DNA from: Chloracidobacterium sp.
GTDB taxonomy: Bacteria; Acidobacteriota; Blastocatellia; Pyrinomonadales; Pyrinomonadaceae
DNA length: 64,000 nt
Direction: 5' to 3'
Assembly (NCBI GenBank): GCA_016712045.1
Contig: JADJRV010000005.1
Location: 60,165 to 124,164, forward strand
The position numbers and the translations under genes were made by a program. Shown here piece after piece: positions 25,482 through 33,489 of this stretch. Every line of letters begins with the position of its first letter. Position 1 is the stretch's first letter. Under the pieces are notes generated by a model that ran no database searches, was not told the origin of the DNA, and was given only the letters and a program-made list of their open reading frames with translations.

Positions 25482-25541
25482 CATAATTGTATTCAGATTA
25501 TCACGAATAACAATTATGTCAAGCCATAATTATAATTATGG
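25482..25541. promoter_or_regulatory. ArsR operator region between arsI and arsR
   Basis: A perfect 18-bp palindrome, ccataattataattatgg (25524-25541), ends 12 bases before the arsR ATG. A second dyad, cataattgt (25482-25490) / acaattatg (25510-25518), uses the same half-site. The half-site cataatt recurs near the arsI start (25446-25452, in ccataattg). AT-rich dyads of this form are typical ArsR/SmtB operators. Placed between the divergent genes, they would silence both until As(III) releases ArsR. Confidence 0.8.
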
Positions 25542-25553
25542 TAAAATATTTCT

Positions 25554-25943
25554 ATGGCTGCTAAGGACGCGTTTAACGCTGAGTTATTTTTTTCGTCGCT
25601 CGCCGACAGAACGCGGCTGCGGATCTTAAATCTGCTGCGTGACGGTGAGGTATGCGTATGTCTCTTTGCCGGCACCCTCGGCACTAACAACCCGAAGGTC
25701 TCGCGTCATTTGGCTTATCTAAAACGAGCCGCCCTGGTCACCGCCCGCCGCGATGGCAAATGGATGCATTACTCGCTGCGGCGACCATCGGACGAAAGTG
25801 CCGCCACAGTCTTTGATGCGACGATGAAAATGCTGGAAAGCGACGAGGAGATGATCACCGACCGCAAACGCCTCATTGATTTTTGCTGCGCCCCGGATGC
25901 TCCGGTCATGATCCGCGGGCGAGCCAAAGCCGGACAAGAATAA
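25554..25943 (+). CDS. arsR: ArsR-family arsenic-responsive repressor
   Basis: The 129-residue winged-helix protein contains FFSSLADRTRLRILNLLRDG, the metal-sensing pair CVC in EVCVCLFAGTLG, the recognition helix region NNPKVSRHLAYLKRAALVTA and wing KWMHYSL. The CVCLF context matches the classical As(III) site of ArsR. A further Cys pair near the C-terminus (DFCCAPDAP) could supply a third ligand. It faces the arsI operon across two dyad operators. Confidence 0.95.
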   Translation: MAAKDAFNAELFFSSLADRTRLRILNLLRDGEVCVCLFAGTLGTNNPKVSRHLAYLKRAALVTARRDGKWMHYSLRRPSDESAATVFDATMKMLESDEEMITDRKRLIDFCCAPDAPVMIRGRAKAGQE

Positions 25944-26205
25944 TTTGTCTCGCGCCCAGCAAATAGGCGCTAAATCGGCGCGCTGGGGTTCGCGGTTCGG
26001 CCAATTTCCCTGTATAATTCGTAAGTTTGCTGGATAGGCGCCAAAAGGCAACCTGCGGCCCGCGCGCAGAATCAAACAGGCAAGTTAAATCTGACGTTGT
26101 AATGCCGTTTTTGTTGCTTTATTCTATTAGTTCATATTGACGACAACGGCGAACCAAAAGCTTTTCGGAGCTTTTTAATTTGCACAGTAAGGAAGTTCCC
26201 GGTTT

Positions 26206-29200
26206 ATGTATAATCTTCGCGCACTCGGATTTGTAGTACTCGTCTTGGCATTTGCGGCATTTCCCGCCCTTGCCTCAACAGACGAAAGTGCGAAAAACAA
26301 AACAGTTTCTGGGAAAGCCGCCACCACGCAACAGGTAGTTGAGACGGTCGACATCCAGGGCAACCGCCGTCTGCGTGACGAAGATCTGCTCTATTACATT
26401 AAAACTCGCTCCGGCGACGTTTATGATCCTGCTGCTCTCGAACGCGACCTAAAAGAACTTCTTTCACTCAACTTTTTTGATAAAACCGCGACACGCGTCC
26501 TTACGGAGGACGGGATCCGAGGCGGCGTTAACGTCATATTTGAGGTCAAAGAGCTACCGATCATACGCGATCTGCAATTCAAAGGGTCGAAGATGATACC
26601 CGAATCCGACATCCTCAAAGAATTTCGTGAAAAGCGCGTCGGCATCTCAAAAGAATCTGTCTATGATCCTGTAAAAGCACGTAATGCGACTCGCATCCTA
26701 CGCGAAATGCTTGCGTCCAAGGGCTATCCAAACGCCACAGTCACCGTCAAGGAAGAAGAAGTTTCAGCAACATCGATCGCCGTTACCTTTGACGTACAAC
26801 AGGGCAACCGCTCACGCATCGTCGAGATCGACTTTGACGGCAATCAAAAGTTTAAGGACGGAGAGTTGCGTGACGCACTGCTCCTAGTCAAAAAGACCGG
26901 ACTGATCGCGAGGGTCAAGGGAATGGACATCCTCGACTTACGCAAACTGCAATACGATCTGCAAAAAAATGTCCGGGCGTACATGTTTTCAAAGGGTTAT
27001 TTTCAGGCACGTATCGGCGACCCTGTGGTCGTTGGGCTTGGATATAAACGAACGGGCTTCCCACTCCTCAAAAGTCTTCCGATCCCGATCCTTGGTTCAA
27101 ATGACGACACGTTGAAGATCATCGTGCCCGTCACCGAAGGCAAAATATTTCGTGTCGGCGAGCTAAAGGTCGAGGGAAATTCGATCTTTTCCGAACAGCA
27201 GATCCTTGGCTACGTCGGCCTCCAAAAAGGTGAGATCGCTGACGGCAAACGCCTGCAAGATGCAGTTTATGAGGATCTAAAAAAGGTCTATGGTTCGCAG
27301 GGTTTTGTTCAGTACAACGCCGAGTTTGAACCGGTATTCAAAGAAAGCACAACGAACCCGAGTGAGGGCATTGTTGACATTACCCTAACTATCGACGAGG
27401 GCAAACAGTTTAGTCTTCGCCGATTGGAATTTACCGGCAACACATTTACCCGGGACAAGGTGATGCGTCGCGAGTTCCTGCTCAACGAAGGGGATATCTA
27501 CAATCAAAACTATCTTGAAATATCCGTTGCCCGACTAAATCAAACGCAGTATTTTGACCCGATCGACAAAGATCAGGATGTCGAGATCCGCACTGACGAA
27601 GAAAAAGGCGACGTTGACCTGATCGTAAAAGTCAAGGAAAAAGGCCGTCAGCAGATATCGTTTAACGGCGGGCTTTCTGGCATCGGCGGATCGTTCTTTG
27701 GCCTCGAATATTCGACAAACAACCTTGCCGGTCGTGGTGAGATCTTGTCATTCAATGTCGGTGCAGGTAATCGTCAGCAGAATTTGCAGTTCACATATCA
27801 GCAACCGTATTTCCGTAACCGTCCGATATCTTTAGGCTTTTCTGTCTTTATTAGCAAATATAAGTTCTTTGGCGAAGGGACGTACCTCACGCAAAACCAA
27901 GACGTCCTAAACGATCTCTACAATCCGAACGGAACGGTTGTGACCGATCAAGCAAACCTTTTTACACAAAAGACTTACGGAGCCAATGTTTTTGCGACGG
28001 CTCCACTCTCTGAGTTGTTTTTTAAAAAGCGTAGGTTTACACAATTTTCGCGAGTTGGTCTTACCTATCAACTCTCGGCGACGAGCATCGAAGATCCTGA
28101 GATAAATTCGTCCGCCGATCCGGCAGCAACGATCCCGGTCATTTACCGACAACCTAATATCATTACAAGCCAAATCACCGCCACGTTTGTCTACGATACG
28201 CGTCAGCCCGCGGCGAACGGCATCGACACCCTGAGTGGTAAATCTATATCGGCCTCTATGGCATTTGCGGGGCTTGGAGGTGATGTACGGACCTATCAGC
28301 CGACGATACAGTATTCGCAATTTATCCCGGTCAGGAATAAAAAATCCAAAAACCCTCACGTATTTGCGTTTCGCATACAAGCAGGTACGATCGGAGCATG
28401 GTCTGTAACAGACAAGATCCAAAATGCCAATTCGATCGCATATATTGGCGGCGTCCCGGCATACTCGCGTTATTTTCTGGGCAGCGAAAATGATATTCGC
28501 GGATATGAGGGAAGATCGATCAGTCCTGTTGCTCCGTTTGATACGTACGTCACCAGCCGCAATGTTGTAGTTGCAATAAATGCTTCCGGCACCGCTGATC
28601 AGAACCACGGCCTTGACCCAAGGGATCGAGATGAGATCAAAACGATCGGCGAGGTGACAGGTGCGTCCGGATCAAATCCAGCACTGTTTTCTAAAAACTA
28701 TAGGTTTATAGGCGGGGATACGCAGTTACTTGGAAATTTTGAGTATCGTATACCTCTATTCGGTCCGGCAGGTATGGCTTTCTTTGCAGATATTGGATCA
28801 GTTTTCAACCTTCGCAAATCAGGCACTCAAACTATCAATAGCGAATTTCTGCCAGATGATACATTTTTAGGCCCCGGACGATTGACGGCCCTCGGACTTA
28901 TAAACACGCCTGTTCTTGAGAGCAGTTTTGGCAGCATACTTTATTATCGCGGCCGAGTGATGACGAAGACCGATTATATTAACGAGTTTTGTCGCGGCAA
29001 TCGTTATGGCTGCCCAACGAGCCTTTCACCACAAGTGCAGGCGCTATATTTACGCGGTGACGTCCAGCAAAATTCATTGTTAAAGGTCGACGAATCACAA
29101 TTTAGTAAATTCTCGAATATTAAGTCCAGCGTCGGGGTAGAGTTTAGAGTTCAAGTGCCGATCGTCAACGTACCCTTTCGCCTTTTTTATTACTATAACC

Positions 29201-29295
29201 CAATGGCAAAGATCGGATTTACCCAAGAACTGCCGGGTATATTTTTGCCGGGTAAGAGTCACGGATTCAGGTTCACCGTAGGCCGAACGTTTTAG
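26206..29295 (+). CDS. bamA: BamA, outer-membrane protein assembly factor
   Basis: The 1029-residue protein has a signal peptide (LGFVVLVLAFAAFPALAS), then a row of POTRA domains between about residues 45 and 480 (VETVDIQGNRRLRDEDLLYY, IRDLQFKGSKMIPESDIL, RIVEIDFDGNQKFKDGEL, VGELKVEGNSIFSEQQIL, RRLEFTGNTFTRDKVM). A 16-stranded barrel completes it. It ends KSHGFRFTVGRTF, with the terminal Phe of Bam substrates. It folds and inserts outer-membrane proteins. It is larger than the Proteobacterial protein because of extended barrel loops. The ribosome site taagga lies 13 bases ahead of ATG 26206. ompH, fabZ and lpxA follow. Confidence 0.95.
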   Translation: MYNLRALGFVVLVLAFAAFPALASTDESAKNKTVSGKAATTQQVVETVDIQGNRRLRDEDLLYYIKTRSGDVYDPAALERDLKELLSLNFFDKTATRVLTEDGIRGGVNVIFEVKELPIIRDLQFKGSKMIPESDILKEFREKRVGISKESVYDPVKARNATRILREMLASKGYPNATVTVKEEEVSATSIAVTFDVQQGNRSRIVEIDFDGNQKFKDGELRDALLLVKKTGLIARVKGMDILDLRKLQYDLQKNVRAYMFSKGYFQARIGDPVVVGLGYKRTGFPLLKSLPIPILGSNDDTLKIIVPVTEGKIFRVGELKVEGNSIFSEQQILGYVGLQKGEIADGKRLQDAVYEDLKKVYGSQGFVQYNAEFEPVFKESTTNPSEGIVDITLTIDEGKQFSLRRLEFTGNTFTRDKVMRREFLLNEGDIYNQNYLEISVARLNQTQYFDPIDKDQDVEIRTDEEKGDVDLIVKVKEKGRQQISFNGGLSGIGGSFFGLEYSTNNLAGRGEILSFNVGAGNRQQNLQFTYQQPYFRNRPISLGFSVFISKYKFFGEGTYLTQNQDVLNDLYNPNGTVVTDQANLFTQKTYGANVFATAPLSELFFKKRRFTQFSRVGLTYQLSATSIEDPEINSSADPAATIPVIYRQPNIITSQITATFVYDTRQPAANGIDTLSGKSISASMAFAGLGGDVRTYQPTIQYSQFIPVRNKKSKNPHVFAFRIQAGTIGAWSVTDKIQNANSIAYIGGVPAYSRYFLGSENDIRGYEGRSISPVAPFDTYVTSRNVVVAINASGTADQNHGLDPRDRDEIKTIGEVTGASGSNPALFSKNYRFIGGDTQLLGNFEYRIPLFGPAGMAFFADIGSVFNLRKSGTQTINSEFLPDDTFLGPGRLTALGLINTPVLESSFGSILYYRGRVMTKTDYINEFCRGNRYGCPTSLSPQVQALYLRGDVQQNSLLKVDESQFSKFSNIKSSVGVEFRVQVPIVNVPFRLFYYYNPMAKIGFTQELPGIFLPGKSHGFRFTVGRTF

Positions 29296-29348
29296 GCCGA
29301 TAAGAAAATTGACTTTGAACACCCTTTTATTTACTATTGCTTTTCTTT

Positions 29349-29390
29349 TTTGAAACGCTAAGCAACACTTTACGTAAAATTAGTTTCAAA
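29349..29390. promoter_or_regulatory. inverted repeat between bamA and ompH
   Basis: tttgaaac (29349-29356) and gtttcaaa (29383-29390) form an exact dyad with a 26-base loop. It follows the bamA stop by 54 bases and precedes the ompH start by 63. A TATAGA at 29397-29402 may be the -10 of a separate ompH promoter. Whether the dyad is a weak terminator or an operator is unclear. Confidence 0.3.
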
Positions 29391-29452
29391 GCATTGTATA
29401 GAGATTGAGGGTGACAGACGCCCGCCGATAAGTTAAGGAGTTTTACACGATA

Positions 29453-30043
29453 ATGAAGAAATTTAATCTACTTGCCGTTAGCTTTATTTTTGCGACGGTT
29501 TTCGCAATGTCGACCTTTGCCCAGACCGGAACCGGCAAGATCGGTTGGATAGACACAGGTATGTTTGCTGACGAAAAAGAAGGCGTCACAAAATACCTCA
29601 CTGCCCTCAAGGCTCTCCAGACCGAGATGAAACCACGTCTAACCGAGCTACAAACGCTTGATACAAGGATCAAGACCATCTCTGACGAACTGCAAAAACT
29701 GGGGAACAATTCGGCCGTTCCGGTCGACCAGAAAGCAGCTCAGGCAAAGCAAGACGAAGGCCTTCGACTTCAACGTGAGCTCGAATTCAAGAAAAAAGAG
29801 TACGATGCAGCGTTAGCAAAACGCGGCGGAGAGGTCCTCGGGCCGATCCAAGCCGATATATTTAAGGCGATCCAAGCTTTTGCGAAAAAGAATGGGTATA
29901 CCGCCATATTAGACATCTCGGCATTGGCAAACGAAAATCTCAACGCCATACTCGCTCTTGATGAAACAGCCAATATTACAAAAGCGTTTATTACCTCGTA
30001 TAATACCGCCGGACCGACTGCGTCGACGGGAACGCCAAAATAA
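29453..30043 (+). CDS. OmpH/Skp-like periplasmic chaperone
   Basis: The 196-residue protein has a signal peptide (LAVSFIFATVFAMSTFAQ) and the OmpH layout. KIGWIDTGMF opens the beta core, a long coiled coil of about 90 residues follows (MKPRLTELQTLDTRIKTISD, RELEFKKKEYDAALAKRGGE) and the core closes with FAKKNGYTAILDISALANEN. Skp holds unfolded outer-membrane proteins on the way to Bam. The gene follows bamA directly, the usual order. The ribosome site aaggag precedes ATG 29453. Confidence 0.92.
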   Translation: MKKFNLLAVSFIFATVFAMSTFAQTGTGKIGWIDTGMFADEKEGVTKYLTALKALQTEMKPRLTELQTLDTRIKTISDELQKLGNNSAVPVDQKAAQAKQDEGLRLQRELEFKKKEYDAALAKRGGEVLGPIQADIFKAIQAFAKKNGYTAILDISALANENLNAILALDETANITKAFITSYNTAGPTASTGTPK

Positions 30044-30135
30044 TAGGCTGACAATTAAACTCGAACTAAGTCATTGGCCGGTGAAATTGCGTTTTGCCGG
30101 CTTATGGCTTATATGTTTTCTTTATCGATCAAATT

Positions 30136-30582
30136 ATGCCGATCCTCGATTCAATAGGTATTCAGAAGATCTTGCCGCACCGATATCCGTTTTTGCTCGT
30201 TGATAAGATCATCGAGCTCGAGCCGCGCGTCCGCATTGTTGGGATAAAGCAAGTCACCATAAATGAGCCGTTCTTTGCGGGCCATTTTCCTGAGGCACCG
30301 GTTATGCCGGGAGTTTTACAGATCGAGGCTCTCGCTCAGGTTGGGGCAATTTTAGCTCTACGAGAGTTTGAGGATCGCGACAGTAAGATACCGTTTTTTA
30401 CCGGCATCGAAAAAGCCCGCTTTCGCCGCCCCGTTGTGCCTGGAGACACACTACGGCTTGAGGTCGTCGCCCTGCGCATCGGCAGCCGCGTGCAAAAAAT
30501 GCACGGCATCGCTTCGGTTGACGGCCAAATCGCCGCTGAAGCTGAGATATTGTCTATAATCGCCGACCGCGAACAAAAATAA
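30136..30582 (+). CDS. fabZ: 3-hydroxyacyl-ACP dehydratase FabZ
   Basis: From ATG 30136 the 148-residue hotdog protein contains ILPHRYPFLLVDKIIELEP (catalytic His), FFAGHFPEAPVMPGVLQIEA (with Glu in EALAQVGAI) and ARFRRPVVPGDTLRLEV, the standard FabZ series. It dehydrates 3-hydroxyacyl-ACP in fatty acid synthesis and competes with lipid A synthesis for the same substrate, hence its place beside lpxA. The usual lpxD is not between ompH and fabZ here. Confidence 0.95.
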   Translation: MPILDSIGIQKILPHRYPFLLVDKIIELEPRVRIVGIKQVTINEPFFAGHFPEAPVMPGVLQIEALAQVGAILALREFEDRDSKIPFFTGIEKARFRRPVVPGDTLRLEVVALRIGSRVQKMHGIASVDGQIAAEAEILSIIADREQK

Positions 30583-30588
30583 ATATAT

Positions 30589-30849
30589 ATGGAACTTACA
30601 ACTACTCAGCTCTACACGTATGTGATCATAGGTCAGATCATCATTGGGGCTCTACTCGGCCTGATACCATTGTTCGTCGGACGTAGCCGCGGCAACGCAA
30701 GACTCGGAAAATATGGTTTTCTAGCGACGCTGATCGCCGGGCTGTTGTCGCCGCTCGCAGCCATTATCGCTGCGGTGATATCAGTATGGATGATCGTTAA
30801 AAAAACGGCCGCATCGAATAACGGATCAAAAGAAAGCGACCCCGCATAA
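30589..30849 (+). CDS. two-helix membrane protein between fabZ and lpxA
   Basis: This 86-residue protein has two hydrophobic segments (YVIIGQIIIGALLGLIPLFV and FLATLIAGLLSPLAAIIAAV) separated by the basic loop GRSRGNARLGK, with a polar tail. Spacings of 6 and 8 bases to its neighbours indicate one transcript. I recognise no family; a role in envelope lipid synthesis is suggested only by position. Confidence 0.75.
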   Translation: MELTTTQLYTYVIIGQIIIGALLGLIPLFVGRSRGNARLGKYGFLATLIAGLLSPLAAIIAAVISVWMIVKKTAASNNGSKESDPA

Positions 30850-30857
30850 TTTCGAAA

Positions 30858-31637
30858 ATGAGTTCATTCATCCACGAGTCGGCGATCGTCGGCGAAAATG
30901 CAAAGATCGGCGACGGCTGCCATATCGGGCCGTTTTGCTCGGTCGGTGATGATGTTACGCTCGGCGAAAACGTCCGGCTCGAATCGCATGTGGTCGTTGA
31001 CGGCATTACGTCGATCGGCGACGGGACGCACGTTTTTCCTTTCGTCTCGATCGGGCTTGCACCGCAGGATCTGAAATACGCTGGTGAACCGACATCGACC
31101 GAGATCGGTAAGAATAATCACATTCGCGAATTCGTCACTATTCATCGCGGCACGGTTGGCGGCGGCGGCGTGACGCGTATCGGCGACGGCAATCTGCTTA
31201 TGGCCCAGGCTCATGTCGCTCATGACTGTAGCTTAGGCAACGAGATCATCATGGCAAACGCCGCGACGCTCGCCGGCCACGTCGAGATCGCTGATAGGGC
31301 AAGCGTAGGGGCCTATTCCGGTGTGCATCAATTTTGCCGCGTCGGTTATGAAGCCTTTATCGGCGGCTATTCGGTCGTCGTGAAAGACGCTATGCCCTAC
31401 GCCATCATCCAGGGTAATCACGCCAAATGCTACGGCCTAAACCGTCTGGGCGTAAAGCGTCGTGGTTACAGCAAGGATACGATCGAAAAGCTCAACCATG
31501 CTTTTCACCTGCTGCTCTCATCAAAACTCAATACCAGCCAGGCCGTCGAGCGTATCCGCTCTGAGATCTCCGTTTCGCCCGAGGTGGACCTGCTGACAAA
31601 ATTCATCGAAAGCTCCAAACGCGGGGTCGTCAAATAA
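30858..31637 (+). CDS. lpxA: UDP-N-acetylglucosamine acyltransferase LpxA
   Basis: The 259-residue left-handed beta-helix protein has hexapeptide repeats (IHESAIVGENAKIGDGCHIG), the catalytic His region LMAQAHVAHDCSLGN and GAYSGVHQFCRVGYEAFIGG. The C-terminal helical domain includes GLNRLGVKRRGYSKDTIEKL. It adds a 3-hydroxyacyl chain to UDP-GlcNAc, the first step of lipid A synthesis, as a cytosolic trimer. Its presence shows a lipid A-containing outer membrane. Confidence 0.96.
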   Translation: MSSFIHESAIVGENAKIGDGCHIGPFCSVGDDVTLGENVRLESHVVVDGITSIGDGTHVFPFVSIGLAPQDLKYAGEPTSTEIGKNNHIREFVTIHRGTVGGGGVTRIGDGNLLMAQAHVAHDCSLGNEIIMANAATLAGHVEIADRASVGAYSGVHQFCRVGYEAFIGGYSVVVKDAMPYAIIQGNHAKCYGLNRLGVKRRGYSKDTIEKLNHAFHLLLSSKLNTSQAVERIRSEISVSPEVDLLTKFIESSKRGVVK

Positions 31638-31856
31638 ATGTCAACTGAAACCCACTCTATCGAAGATTTTGGTAAACGCATTCAGCGTTGCTATGGCTGT
31701 TTCATTGCGTATCACCTCAAGGACATGTACCTCGGCGAGGACGTCACTTTCTTTTGCGATTACTGTAAAGATGAGACGATGTTTCACTTTGACGAGTTTT
31801 CAAAACTGCTCGACCTGTCTAAATTGAACCAACCCGGCGACGACCATCATCATTGA
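31638..31856 (+). CDS. 72-residue putative zinc-ribbon protein
   Basis: The ATG follows the lpxA stop with no gap. The product has two cysteine pairs, CYGCF and CDYC, about 20 residues apart (C18, C21, C40, C43), in the pattern of a small zinc ribbon. It ends in a His-rich tail (GDDHHH). The family is not recognised. Tight coupling to lpxA suggests co-expression. Confidence 0.7.
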   Translation: MSTETHSIEDFGKRIQRCYGCFIAYHLKDMYLGEDVTFFCDYCKDETMFHFDEFSKLLDLSKLNQPGDDHHH

Positions 31857-31905
31857 TATCAACGACGCTTTTCCACATCGCACGGTAATCCTTTAAAATC
31901 TATCC

Positions 31906-33489
31906 GTGGCCGAAAATAACAAACCAGAAAAGCCGACTCTCACTGGGCTCGCGCGTCGCCTCGGGCAATTGCCGGCGGATAAAAAACGTGCGGCTCTGGA
32001 AACGAGTGCGGCGCTCGCCGGCGTTTCTCTGCGTGTCAGCCGTGAGTTTGTCGAGGCCGTGCCGAAAGCGGCAAAGGTCCTGTCGGCGGACGATCTGCGT
32101 AACTGGGGTGAATTTGGCCGACGGCTCGCAATGGGTAATGCCGATAGCGGCGTCAAATTTTTCGCCGACGGCGTCGATGGCCTAAAAAAGATCCCCAAAA
32201 CCGCCCGTGCCGCAGTTTTTCAAGTTTGTTCACGCCAGCTTGTGCTCTCCAGCTCGATCGCTCTGGAAACATTTCATCTCATCCCCGTTATTGCGGCAGG
32301 TCTCGCTGACAGAAAGCTTTTAGCAAACATCCTCAACCTCGCTGTCGAGATCGCTCAGCGTTCGGCAAACACAGCGCCGATTTTCTCGAACACACACCGG
32401 CAGTCGCCCGAGCTCTCGACCGATTTGGTGTTGACTCGCCTGCCGTTGCCGATGCCGTGCTAACACTCGCAGCCGATTTTGCAAGCCGCACCGGCGGCTT
32501 GACGGCGGATCTTTGGCACGAGCTACCAACCGCGTTGGCCAGTCTAACCGCACCAAATGCCGTCGCTCTGATGGAAAGCTCGGCCGAGTTTCTCGAATAT
32601 GGCGGCAGCGTAACGCTCCATTTTGTCGCGTCGGGCAGCAAAGTGCTTACATTATCCGAACGAGCGTTTGACGATTGGCGGGCCTCCGCACGGGAGATCG
32701 CTCGACACGGCAACGCCGTACTGATCGCATTTCTGCGGGCAACGCCAAAATTGTTTGACCGTCTCGCCGGGCCCAAATGCCGCCTCGAACCGGGGACGAT
32801 AAACCGCGTCTTACTCCTTACAAAACAGATCGCCGAAACTGACGCCGAGAGTGCTCTGGCGGCATTCAAATCCAGTGCGGCGGCATTGCAAAAAGTTTCG
32901 GTAGAGCAATTCGAAGAGTGGGTCGACAACGGCTTGATCGAGAACGTGAACGAATCTACCAAAGCACGCCGCAGCTATTTTGCCCTCGAAACCCGTGCCT
33001 CCAACGAACGCTTGCAAAAAGTCCGGCTCGGTCTCTCGCTTGAGAACATCCAGCCGGTTCTGCGGATGTATATCGAGGCCCTGACCGGCAAAGAGGTCGA
33101 GATCGTGCCCCTAAGCGCTTTCGGGGCCGAGACGCGAATCGGCGACGGCAAGACTATCCATCTGCCCTCGTCGATAGCCGAGTTCGACAACGACGAAATG
33201 GATTTTCGTTTATACAAGGTCCTCGCCGCCCACGGTGCCGGACAGGTCGAATTTGGCACATTTGACCGCGACACGCTCGAACTAAAATCTGCGTTTCGCA
33301 GAACTAAGCGAACTCTACGCCGCAACCGCCCAGAACGTGATTCTTTTCGTTGGACGGTTACCTTGACATTGCAGATCCTGAAATTCGAAATTCGAAATTC
33401 GAAATTCGAAATTTGCCTAAAGATTCCGACTACCGCGAGGTTCTCAAAACTTTCCCAGAGCCGCGTCTCGCTCGAAAGATTTCGGAACA
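31906..33489 (+). pseudogene. N-terminal part of a NorD-like VWA protein, several frameshifts
   Basis: GTG 31906 opens a frame (LTGLARRLGQLPADKKRAAL) that loses register near 32365. It continues in a second frame (ADFLEHTPAVARALDRFGVD and on to VEIVPLSAFGAETRIGDGKT), shifts near 33285 to LRFAELSELYAATAQNVILF, shifts again near 33355 to YLDIADPE and returns at about 33480 to the frame of the VWA half. The four shifts sum to zero, so the whole 31906-35019 span could encode one protein of about 1037 residues. It may be read errors or true decay. A 7-bp tandem repeat lies in the damaged part. Confidence 0.7.
33380..33414. repeat. five 7-bp tandem units (GAAATTC) inside the NorD-like gene
   Basis: Four exact gaaattc units (33380-33407) and one gaaattt (33408-33414) run head to tail; each junction forms the palindrome ttcgaa. 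They encode the out-of-place residues EIRNSKFEIRN between YLDIADP and LPKDSDYREVL. The array totals 35 bases, not a multiple of three. Confidence 0.85.

Noticed and set aside
27907..28608. 233-codon open frame opposite the bamA barrel
   Set aside because: Antisense to the BamA barrel, with an Arg/Cys-rich product typical of shadows.
33380..33414. CRISPR-like short tandem array
   Set aside because: Units are 7 bases with no spacers; it is a simple tandem repeat, not a CRISPR.
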